The notes under the pieces were generated by a model. It made no database searches, was not told the DNA's origin, and saw only the letters and a list, made by a program, of their open reading frames with translations. A stretch of DNA of 64,000 nucleotides, taken from NCBI GenBank assembly GCA_030704615.1, contig CM060731.1, positions 13,828,001 to 13,892,000 of the forward strand. Direction: 5' to 3'. Position 1 is the stretch's first letter; every line of letters starts with the position of its first letter. Below are positions 54,857 to 64,000 of the stretch, one piece after another. Source of the stretch: Takakia lepidozioides (Eukaryota > Streptophyta > Takakiopsida > Takakiales > Takakiaceae). The position numbers and the translations under genes were made by a program.

Positions 54857-56791
54857 GTGATGGCAGGGCTGAATCGACATTTGTTTGTTGGACGTCCTAC
54901 TGGAGACAGGGGTAGGACCTCCACCATCACTGCTTTGCGAAGAGGACCAAGAGAGGGAGTCAATACGAACTCTTCTGGCAGTTGTGGGGATGTGAGAACA
55001 ATTGGTAAGCCTATACAACTGAAAGAAGCGCTGCACATTTTGAACGAACCAGGTATTCAGGCAGACTCCTACACCTGTTTGTGTCTCTTGCAGAAGTGCA
55101 TCAGCATCAAAGACCTGGCAGCTGGAAAGCAGGTGCATGCCCACATTATGCAAAGTGGATTCAAGCCAAACATGATCCTACTCAACAGTCTTATCAACAT
55201 GTATGCCAAGTGTGGGAGCATGGTGGATGCACAGCAAGTGTTTAACAGAATGTCTGGACGAGATATGTTCACATGGACTACAATGATGGCAGGGTATGTC
55301 AAGGATGGGCATGCCGAGGAGGCTTTGACAATCTATGAGCACATGAGATGGGAAGGCGTGATCCCTGATAGGGTTGCGTTCATTTGCGTTCTCGGTGCGT
55401 GTGCCAGCCTAGGAGCCCTGGAAAAGGGCAAGGAGGTACATGTTAGCATAATCAAAGCTGGAATTCCTTCATATGTCAATTTGGAGAATGCACTTGTCGA
55501 CATGTATGGCAAATGTGGGAGCATAGAGGATGCGCGTCAAGTGTTCAACAGTATGGCTGAGCACGATGTGGTTTCATGGAGTGCAATGATCACTGCCTAT
55601 GCTCAGCATGGGTGTAGGGAAGCTTTCAAGATCTATGAACAAATGCAACGGGAAGGGGTTGCGCCCAACAGGGTGACGTATATCTCCATTCTCAATGTGT
55701 GTGCCAGCCTGGGAGCCCTTGAAAAGGGCAAGCAGGTCCATGCAGACATCATCAGAGCTATAACTCCATTGGGGATTGTTTTGGAAACTGCAATTGTTCA
55801 CATGTATGCCAAATGTGGGAGTCTAAAGAACGCGCGTAAGGTGTTCAACATAATGGCAAAACGAGATGTGATCTCATGGAGTTCTATGATTGCAGGATAT
55901 GCTCAGGGTGGGTGCGGTAGGGAGGCTCTCCAACTATTTGAACAAATGCAACAGGAAGGCTTGAAGCCAAATGCTATAACCTTTGTGTCCCTTCTCTCTG
56001 CATGCAGCCATGTGGGCCTAGTGGAGGAAGGCCATCACTACTTTGATTACATGAGTCAAGAGTATGGACTTAACCCTGCAGTGGAGCATTTTGGCTGCAT
56101 GGTGGATCTTCTTGCCCGTGCAGGGCGAGTGGATGAGGCAGAGGGCTTAATCAATAACATGCCAATCGAACCAGATGCTCTAGTGTGGGGAAGCTTGCTT
56201 GCTGCCTCCAGAATTCATGGTGACGTCGAGCTAGCAGAGCGGGCAGCAAAATGCAGTTTGAAGTTGGATCCCCAGCAGATTGCAGCTTATGTGCTGCTGT
56301 CGAACATCTATGCTGTAGCTGGAAGGTGGGAAGATAAAGCAAAGGTGAGAAAAATGATGGAAGACAGAGGTGTGAGAAAGGATCCAGGGCGCAGCTGCAT
56401 TGAGGTTCACGAGTGGGTTCATACATTTGTTGCAGATGACAAATCACATCCTCAAATTGAGGAAATCCATGCGGAACTGAAGAGATTGTCTGGGCAGATG
56501 AAGCAGGCCGGTTATGTGCCTGACACAAAGTTTATATTACATGATGTGGAGGAGGATCAAAAGGAATTTTCTCTTCGCCACCACAGTGAGAAGCTAGCCA
56601 TTGCTTTTGGTCTCATCAGCACACCCCCTGGGACATCTATCCGCATCATCAAGAATCTTCGGGTGTGCGGTGACTGCCACACTGCCTCCAAGGTGATTTC
56701 TAAAATAGTTGGGCGAGCCATAGTTGTACGGGATGCCAGCCGCTTTCACAACTTTCATGATGGAGTTTGTTCTTGTGGGGATTACTGGTGA
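54857..56791 (+). CDS. DYW-type PPR protein B (organelle C-to-U RNA editing factor)
   Basis: An intact 644-codon frame without introns, paralogous to gene A along its whole length but with three instead of four 101-residue L-S-P modules: the module corresponding to gene A's third ([14 protein letters not shown]) is absent. N-terminus Arg/Thr/Ser-rich (transit peptide likely). E, E+ and PG box are present. The DYW domain is complete, with [19 protein letters not shown] and terminal CSCGDYW. Third-module residues differ from gene A at many positions, so a different RNA target is expected. The modules around residue 290 are one residue short ([10 protein letters not shown] where gene A has HGHGKEAFEIY). 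It probably arose from gene A or a common parent by segmental duplication that included the 5' flank. Confidence 0.92.
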   Translation: MMAGLNRHLFVGRPTGDRGRTSTITALRRGPREGVNTNSSGSCGDVRTIGKPIQLKEALHILNEPGIQADSYTCLCLLQKCISIKDLAAGKQVHAHIMQSGFKPNMILLNSLINMYAKCGSMVDAQQVFNRMSGRDMFTWTTMMAGYVKDGHAEEALTIYEHMRWEGVIPDRVAFICVLGACASLGALEKGKEVHVSIIKAGIPSYVNLENALVDMYGKCGSIEDARQVFNSMAEHDVVSWSAMITAYAQHGCREAFKIYEQMQREGVAPNRVTYISILNVCASLGALEKGKQVHADIIRAITPLGIVLETAIVHMYAKCGSLKNARKVFNIMAKRDVISWSSMIAGYAQGGCGREALQLFEQMQQEGLKPNAITFVSLLSACSHVGLVEEGHHYFDYMSQEYGLNPAVEHFGCMVDLLARAGRVDEAEGLINNMPIEPDALVWGSLLAASRIHGDVELAERAAKCSLKLDPQQIAAYVLLSNIYAVAGRWEDKAKVRKMMEDRGVRKDPGRSCIEVHEWVHTFVADDKSHPQIEEIHAELKRLSGQMKQAGYVPDTKFILHDVEEDQKEFSLRHHSEKLAIAFGLISTPPGTSIRIIKNLRVCGDCHTASKVISKIVGRAIVVRDASRFHNFHDGVCSCGDYW

Positions 56792-58760
56792 ACAGAGCAC
56801 ACGCTTGTAAGAAAATTGCATTGCTTCAAATACAAGGGAGAAAAGGATGCATTTTAAATTCAAGATGCAAGATACACTGTCATTGAATTCCACAGCCAAA
56901 CACTAAACAGGGGGATGGACACAATCGCATTGTCAATGTACAGCAGCAGTAAGTCACGCAAATGTGGTAATTGCGGGTCACCATGCTTAAAGAGAATTCA
57001 GATGTTCAGGGTGTCGAAGTTACCTACCAGCCATAGTGATAGCCAAGGATTGAACGGGTGCATTGGAGGGTGATTTTATGGAAGAGTGACCAAGGAACAT
57101 TTAGTGCACAAATGTGGACACCTATTTTTGATGATTGCCCGAGACCTGGAGAGACTTTTGGATCCATTACTCTTTGACTGTCGCAGCTACTTCATCAGAG
57201 ACATGTGGAGTAACCTGGTGTTGGCAGTATATTAAGCGACAAATGGGTTTCAGGATTTGAGTTCAAAACTGGTACATAGCTAATCAGACCTTCTGATTTT
57301 CATATCTCATTCTTTCAGTTGCAGTACCAAAAATGCTGGGTTGCAGATTGTTTTCCAGTTCTTATCTGATAATCAGGAAGTTTTTGTGCTGGGGAGTTAA
57401 AGCCTGTTCAATCTAAAACGTGGCTGTTTCCATGCAGTGGGTAGGCAATGCTGATAGCTGCTGAGTACTGTATGACAACACTTCCTCTGGAATCCCCAGA
57501 AGGGGCAGCCAGGCATTAGGAACATGGAGCGTTATTGCTCGAGGGTCGGCACTCCATTTGGCAGACGATTTGGCCAACCAGCTGCAGGAAATTTACTGCA
57601 CCAGGAAATTTACCTGACTTGGACGACACCTTCATGCTCTCTCATGTGTGTGAATCAGCAAAGGTCTTGGCAATGTGTCCTAAGGCAGCAGTCCCTTGCA
57701 GGCCATGAAAAGGTGACTCAAATTCTTTGCATTTCGGCATTCTGCCATGACAGATGCACTCATCTGTCATCACTTTCCCAGGCAAAGTCTTGAGGAATGT
57801 CACACCAGCCTTACTGCCCACCTGGATTAAACAAAGCACATCCAGCCAGCAGGACACAGACCAATTCTATGTGAACTTCAGAAATTTTGGAATCTCCTAG
57901 AGTATCACCTTCATCGCCGAAGTTTCTAAGCTCAAGACTGAACTCTATGTGTCAAAATGCTTTGTAAACTGGCAGGACTGCGCTATGAATAGGGTTGATT
58001 GGGGACAACCTACCTTTAGGGCTCCTTGATCTGTTAGAGCCATTCTGCCCATTTTGCCATGGCCATGTCTGTTTAAACACTCATCTGAGTAGTATTGCTT
58101 ATCTTACTCACAAACTTCTATTGAGGAAAGGGTAGATATGTTGTTGAACTACCGAAGCATGCAGCAGGTAGGCTCCACTGTTCTTTGATTAAGTTTATGG
58201 CATCCAAATAAGCACTACACATGCAATTGAAGTGAATATGTATCCTACACCTGCGGAGCTAATCAATCCGTCAGGAAAGGTTGATTCTCCCAGTGAGTCA
58301 GCAGCTACCATGGAGAAGATACAGATCCAATTTCCTGGTCTCCAGATGCAGAACTATCTTGCAGACGATGATGAACGTCTGAGCTTCCATCAGCTAGCCC
58401 AATGGTTTGCAGGGACACCTTGGCTAAAATCCTCCTTAGCCAGAGATTTTTCTTCATTGAGTCCACCCAGGAGGCCACACCTCTCAAATTAGTTACCTCA
58501 TGCATCAGCTAAACAGAGTCGTCCATCTATGAATTGTGTGATCTAAATTTGCAAGGAGTTTAACCCTCTCTCTGAACCTCTGTCTCGGAGTTGGATTCTT
58601 TTGTTCTGGTTCTGGTTGCTGGTTATCATGGGCTGACGTCTTAGAAAAGGAAACAATTTTTCTCATGTGGACATTGTAAAGTTCCTTTTTTCCTTTATTC
58701 CCGTAGTGAAATTCTTGTCTCTGCAGTGATATGCACTTCACATGCATGAGAATGAATGCA
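56792..58760. other. Intergenic, may hide the last exon of the minus-strand coiled-coil gene
   Basis: No supported gene. The exon of the coiled-coil gene ending at 58764 stops in mid-codon at a good donor, so at least one short 3' exon should lie to its left. Confidence 0.4.
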
Positions 58761-58763
58761 TAC

Positions 58764-61700
58764 CTGCATTGATGTGGAAGCCTTGGAATTGAGTTTGTTG
58801 CAACGCTTGAGCTGACTCCAAAATGGCATCAAGCTCATGCCGGAATTGCTCAATCTCAACATTCTTGGCATCCAGGGCCTGTTGCCACTTGCGCACTGCC
58901 ATATCCTGTTCCATGCCACACACCCGCCTTGTTTCTTGGACTATCTGTTGCCATTCCTTCTCCTTGCTTTGCTGTTGCACCTCCATCTCTGCCACTTTCT
59001 TCTTTAAACTCAACAGCTGCACAGATGGTAGAAGGGAAGAAGCTCCATTTACATGAGCAGGACAATTACTGTGACATTGCATCTAAAATGTCTAGAATGG
59101 TTGGGTCCCATCGGTTCCAATTGAGACAGCATGCAAGGACTACGTTCATTAAAAAAAGGGCCTAGCCACGATTCTGTCCTCACAAGTAGCACACATTAGA
59201 GGAGACAACGGAGTGTGAGGCTTTTTCTGTGCAATTATGGTACATTGTGGTTCATTACTTGTGGAACATATTGTTGACAGCGTGAATGACCTGTCAAATG
59301 AACACAGTTTATGTGGGAGATTTGAAGTTAGCTTGCATGAAATAACCCAATTTGAAAAATTCAACCACGAATTGTACTTATATGTAGTGACACATATTGA
59401 TCTTCCTTTGAAGACAAAGAAAACAATATGTGGATTGAAGCCCACGACCAGCAATGAAAGTGGCCCAAACATACCGGTTGTGTCTTACATATGTGTTAGC
59501 CTCATGTGAAGCTCTCTGGAGCCAGCAGATTGTCATATATATGCCACCAAAGCTGACCATTAGATCTGTCTGAAACACCATAGTCTGCAGGGTGCCTGGG
59601 TTCAGTTTGTTCGCCATTCTACAGGCTCCAATGCTTGCAGGAGAGGAGCAGTGGTTTGGTCATGATCAAATACAAGTAGGCTTTGCGAGAAGATAATGCA
59701 AGCTATCGTGTCATGATATCCTCAGATAGACACAATAACAGGTCTGAAACAGATTGTCTTCACTTCATGCTCACTTCCAGGAGTCCTTCATTCCCACTAT
59801 CCACATCCTTCGCTTCATATTTTAGATCCTCACAGGTACTAATGCACCCTGAATGCCCTTTCACCAAGTCACCTGGCTATTGCATCACACACTGGCTTTT
59901 AAAAGTATGTCCATGTTTAGATGGTGAGGTTTTGAAGCTCGCCCAGCACAGAAGACCATCCCATTCACCCTAGTCTAATAGCCCTGGATAGTTCAGATAT
60001 TCCATGGCCGAAAAATTTCAGGTGAGTATCTTGTTTTACAGGGTCATTAACACTCGCTCAAGAGTATGCAGGTGGTTCCAGAAGTTTCCATTGAGGTCCC
60101 GACCTCACAAAATGATACCCACCTACTCCGCAAGTATTCGTGTGCACAAATGGATCATGCTTCAGGAGATGGACACCTCACCCTCTGCTTTATGTATTCC
60201 TCCACCTATCATTTAGTTTCCATGGTTTCAGCCAAACCTATGGAGAGTTGAAAATGGGTATGTAACAGCCCTCTGTTTGCAGTGGTCTTGGGGCCCTACC
60301 TCATCTCTCCTACTGGGGGACATTCTCTTGCTGGTGGAATGATTGCTGTCAGGTGAACAGTATTTCACCTGTCCATCCAACCCAGGAACCCTTTGTTTCT
60401 CAGGAAGATGCCTCAAGTGGACAAATTATCACAGCTCTACTGATGTCTGTCCAAGTCCCTATTGAATTCAAGATACTCAGAAAAGAACTTGGCTTGTTTA
60501 TGAAGAAGATCAGTATAGGTCAGTCCCCTAGACCTGACTGGTGCTCATCATTGCTGACCCAGTGAGGGCTTCCAGTAATCCAAGGCTGTATAGATTTTGT
60601 GGTTAGAATCTATAATGGAATATTTCTCCCTTCTTGCCCCCAATAAAAAGCAGAGAGAATGTTGCTTGTGAGCACCTGTGCCATACGTGGGGACTTCCGA
60701 CTCATGGCATGCGCTTCCTCCAACTCCTCTGACATGCCCTTTAACCTGTCACCCATGTGAGCCATCTGTTGATCTCCAGCACTAACACTATTGTTCTCTA
60801 AAAGCTGTTTGACGTGTATACACATCAAAGTAATAGCCTGGGTCACATTTGAGAGGTTAGAAAAGAATCTGGGTTAGAAACTGGGTGGTTTGCTACTGGG
60901 CCATTGCTGTGGCTGTGAAACCCTCCAGCAAAAAATGCATGAAATTAATGAACGAATCAATAGAGATTACTGGTCCAAGATATTTACTTATCTTGGGTGA
61001 TGGAGGTCACCTGGCAACCAATGCATCGTTCTCCATGTCCAATGAACTGTTGTTTCTAGTCCAATGAAGCCCTTCAGCAACCCCCTTACTGTCCACTCCT
61101 CCTGTGAATAGCCAATGGGTTTCAGTGGAAAGAACTGCATTACTTATTGCAATCTCTCATGGCCTTCAAGACGGGAAGTAATGACGAATGTGATGCCCTT
61201 GAGGATGACTTCTCAAACATGAGAATATTGAGCAACTAAACTCAACAGTACAGACAGTATACATCCTGCGCATTAACCACGCGACAATTTCTTCGAAATA
61301 CAATTGCAAGTATTGTTGTGCAATTGCCATTGAATGTCTGCTTGGATTGACCCTTATCAGAGATTGAATGAAAACAAAGTGTCTTTTTCACAGCTCCATC
61401 TTGTTAGTAAGTTTAGTGGAAATACACTGTAAGTTGTATCGTGCAGGCTACCTCTTCACCAGGTCCTTTCACACTACCCAGAGATGTTCATCGGTTCCTC
61501 AGAGTGTTTGCATGACAACTCATAATCTTCTATGATGGAGTATTGGAAAGGGTTTTGAGAATAGTGCAGTAACAATGATCTAAGTAAAGTTAGAGACGAA
61601 CTTGCGGGGCGATGTTGGCTATCGGGACAGTGCCTGCCGTGCTGCAGATGCTGGAGTTCTTGCTGGTGCTGCACAGAGAGCAGTGCTGTCCTTTCCATAG

Positions 61701-63762
61701 CCCCAGCACACTGCTGCTGTAGCATTTCCCGGCTCATCTCTGATTTCTCTAGCTGCTTGCGTAGTGCCACCACCTCATCAGCTTTTAGGACAGCACGTGA
61801 GGCAAGACTTCGGGTGTCAATTGGAAGGTCATTGTAGTCTTCTATCCTTAATTTAAGTTGATCTCTTCGTAGTTGACCTGAGGTAATCTGAGATGTGTGT
61901 TGCTTAGGGAGATCAGCTTTGCTGGCTGCAATAATGTCAGTTGTAAGGGAGCCAGCAGTGGCGGTGCTCGAGCTACGACCTGCATCACCACAGGATTTCC
62001 TTATGAGCAATGATCAAGTGACGCAGACGACAGGAAATCTTTCAGCACTGTGTGTGGCTATTTTGATTTACATGACTGAGGATCCACAATGGATCGAAGG
62101 ATGAATTAACTGAACAAGAGACATGCAATAGATATTTGTCCACTCCCTAGAGCTCTTTCCTACTGACTGTTTTTCACACATTATCCCATGGCTGTCCCAG
62201 TCCCTGTTGTCCCAAAGACAGTTCAGCCATGTCCATAGGTGTGACATGATGCATCTGTTATGAGATAGAGGGCTAGAGTTAAATGTACTGGAATCAACCT
62301 CATGCTAGATAGGAGGGAGTATATTGCATAAGGCTACAACAAGTACCTTTCTCTCTGGACCTATAGTGTTCGCAATATATTTCTTTTCCTTGTTCTTTTT
62401 CCTTTTCTCTCCCCTGGACATCCTAAACCCTTTCTTCTTCCCATAGACGCAGACACAAAATGTCATTGCCTGAAGTCCAGAGAAGGAGATTGGTTGTGTA
62501 CCTTTTCCCCCAGATTCCAATGCTCTGATGTTATGTTGCAGTGTTTTGATAGTCTTATCTTTCTGTGCTATTACGTCTTCTTGGAGGGCTATGCGGTCTT
62601 TTGCACTCAACTCTTTTACCTGCATGAGTCATTGTGTGAGAGAGCATATAAAAACCAGGGCAACAAATAGAGATCATTCAAATAATAGGAAATTAGGTGT
62701 AGGCAGTCGTTCAGGCATTCATGCACGCTTTCCAATGAGTAAAAGTATGCATCATGCTCAAAACAGTATGGAATTTGATAGGAGAGGAGGCACTATGCAT
62801 CATTTGTTTATACGTGCTTCCTTGCACCCATTAGGTTTTTCTCCCCCCACCTCTGGCACACAAAAGTAAGAAAATCAGGCAAAAGTAACAGCCATTCAAT
62901 AGTCTTTGTTGTTCATGGAAAAAGGGAAAGAGGAGACTTTACTGGTCGCTGAGTATTTGATTTTTGGAGGTGTCCAGATCTCTCCGGAATCAACTTGGTT
63001 TTGACATTTTCATTTCTGATCTCCTCCAGCTTGTCTGTGAGCTCTTTCACTTTCTTGGCATAGTATATGCGTACATTTGCAACCTGCTCAAAGTGCTTGG
63101 CCTTTAGATAAATTGCAATTCCATGGAAATTCTGATGGAACTAACAGAGCAAAGATTACTGCTGACTTTGAAAAAGACAGGTCAGAAGGGCGCCATGGCT
63201 GCCAAAAGGGCACAGTAGTGCAAGGTTGTCAGGGGTAGGAAAAAGAGGAAAATTGGGAGCTGTGAAAGGGGTTCCATGTAACATTGAGAACATAGTTTGA
63301 GCCACTTGTTCTGACTGATGAGGACAGACTTGGATAGAGTGCAATCCTGCACAGGAACATTGTGCTCGTGAGTCTGGAAGTGCAGCACAGAGCTTACACA
63401 TTGGTGTAGCCTAAAGGGAGTAGGTGCCAGTGAGGGCTGTAGGCACCAGAGTGCTATCACTGGATTAAGGAGCAAAGATGGAAACCTGTAGCACTCAGAA
63501 CATGTACCTGTTTTTCCAGGTCTTTCACATGGTTGGCGGCTGCCTGCTCACTCTCACATAAGGGGAGCTTGGCCTGAAGCTGTTGCTTCAAGTTCCGGAT
63601 TTGTGCTATCGACTCATGCTTCATCTTGTCATGCTCTAGTTTCATGTGATGGAGAATTCTGTTGGTTTCATCTTCTTTAAGGACTGCTTGACGTTGCAAA
63701 GCTACCAACTCCGCCTGAAGCCGTCGAACCTTATCACTCTCCTCTATTCCTGATTTTGATGC
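58764..63762 (-). CDS. Large coiled-coil protein, CEP162-like (ciliary/basal-body), 5'-partial
   Basis: Minus-strand exons with GT-AG ends: 63762-63508 (85 codons), 63101-62943 (53 codons), 62619-62502, 61979-about 61602, 60837-60676 (54 codons) and 59016-58764. The first three, and the last two, join in phase; one exon between 61602 and 60837 and the final exon are missing from my reading. Almost every exon is heptad-rich: KVRRLQAELVALQRQAVLKE, EQVANVRIYYAKKVKELTDK, EVVALRKQLEKSEMSREMLQ. The 3' exon has KWQQALDAKNVEIEQFRHEL and DAILESAQALQQ, which resembles, from memory, the conserved C-terminal end of CEP162, a protein tying the transition zone to axonemal microtubules. The 5' end is beyond 64000. 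Generic coiled-coil similarity is the main alternative. Confidence 0.6.
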
Positions 63763-64000
63763 CTGTAGAATGTAAAAATGGATGGCAATGGGGATTTGGG
63801 TGACAATGACTGGGTGAAAGACAACTCTGCGCTCCATAAGGTCTTAGGCAACATGAGACAAATTATGATTGAAGTGAGCAGCCCCAGGTGGTGTTAAATG
63901 CTCTAAGGCACAAGATGTCCATCAATACACTGGATGGTAGTGAACAGATTTTTGGGTCAAACAGACAGCATTGAGGAATTTCTCTAGGATGGTGTTATGA
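63763..64000. other. Probably intron of the coiled-coil gene
   Basis: Pyrimidine-rich minus-strand sequence just before the acceptor at 63763 fits an intron. No exon recognised to the window edge. Confidence 0.35.

Noticed and set aside
1-64000. tRNA or rRNA genes
   Set aside because: None recognised by eye; a covariance-model scan would be needed to exclude them fully.

Overview
This is a window of nuclear DNA from a plant, most likely one without flowers that has swimming sperm (bryophyte, lycophyte, fern or a near relative). Three things point there: intron-containing genes, DYW-type pentatricopeptide (PPR) RNA-editing factors present as full genes and decayed copies, and a large coiled-coil gene resembling the ciliary protein CEP162. 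The species cannot be fixed from the sequence alone.

Region 1 (1-19.9 kb) is dominated by mobile DNA. It opens with the end of a split gene for a beta-class (N4-cytosine/N6-adenine type) DNA methyltransferase-like protein. A 317-bp TG...CA direct repeat follows at 2044, with a near-identical copy at 19297. Between the two lie a repeat-rich leader, a complete nested chromovirus (3263-10169, LTRs on both sides, GTTTC target duplication), a GCTGTG-rich minisatellite, and a second Ty3/gypsy-type element (coding core 12305-18845). That element carries gag, a DNMT3-like C5-cytosine methyltransferase, reverse transcriptase, RNase H, integrase and a C-terminal PHD finger. It is the most remarkable object in the window: a retroelement that could write one chromatin mark (5mC) and read another (histone H3 tail).

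Region 2 (19.9-33.4 kb) has little clear coding sequence. It holds three copies of a dispersed family, a decayed coiled-coil/RING-like gene on the minus strand, several degenerate tandem arrays, a near-perfect hairpin, a 123-bp tandem repeat whose units each fold into a hairpin, and a 53-bp tandem array.

Region 3 (33.4-64 kb) is gene-bearing. In order: SDHAF2 (+, 4 exons, complex II flavination), two decayed DYW-PPR fragments (-), COX23-like twin CX9C protein (+, 3 exons, complex IV assembly), intact DYW-PPR gene A (+, 747 aa), another PPR relic (+), a platelet-activating-factor-acetylhydrolase-like lipase (-, at least 6 exons, full Ser-Asp-His triad), intact DYW-PPR gene B (+, 644 aa), and the CEP162-like coiled-coil gene (-, 5' end outside the window). 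SDHAF2, COX23 and probably the PPR proteins act in mitochondria or plastids; the adjacency is probably chance.

The retroelements are full of single-base frameshifts while the PPR genes are clean, so either the elements are decayed or repeats are less well assembled. A 26-G homopolymer at 19832 also suggests local assembly trouble.
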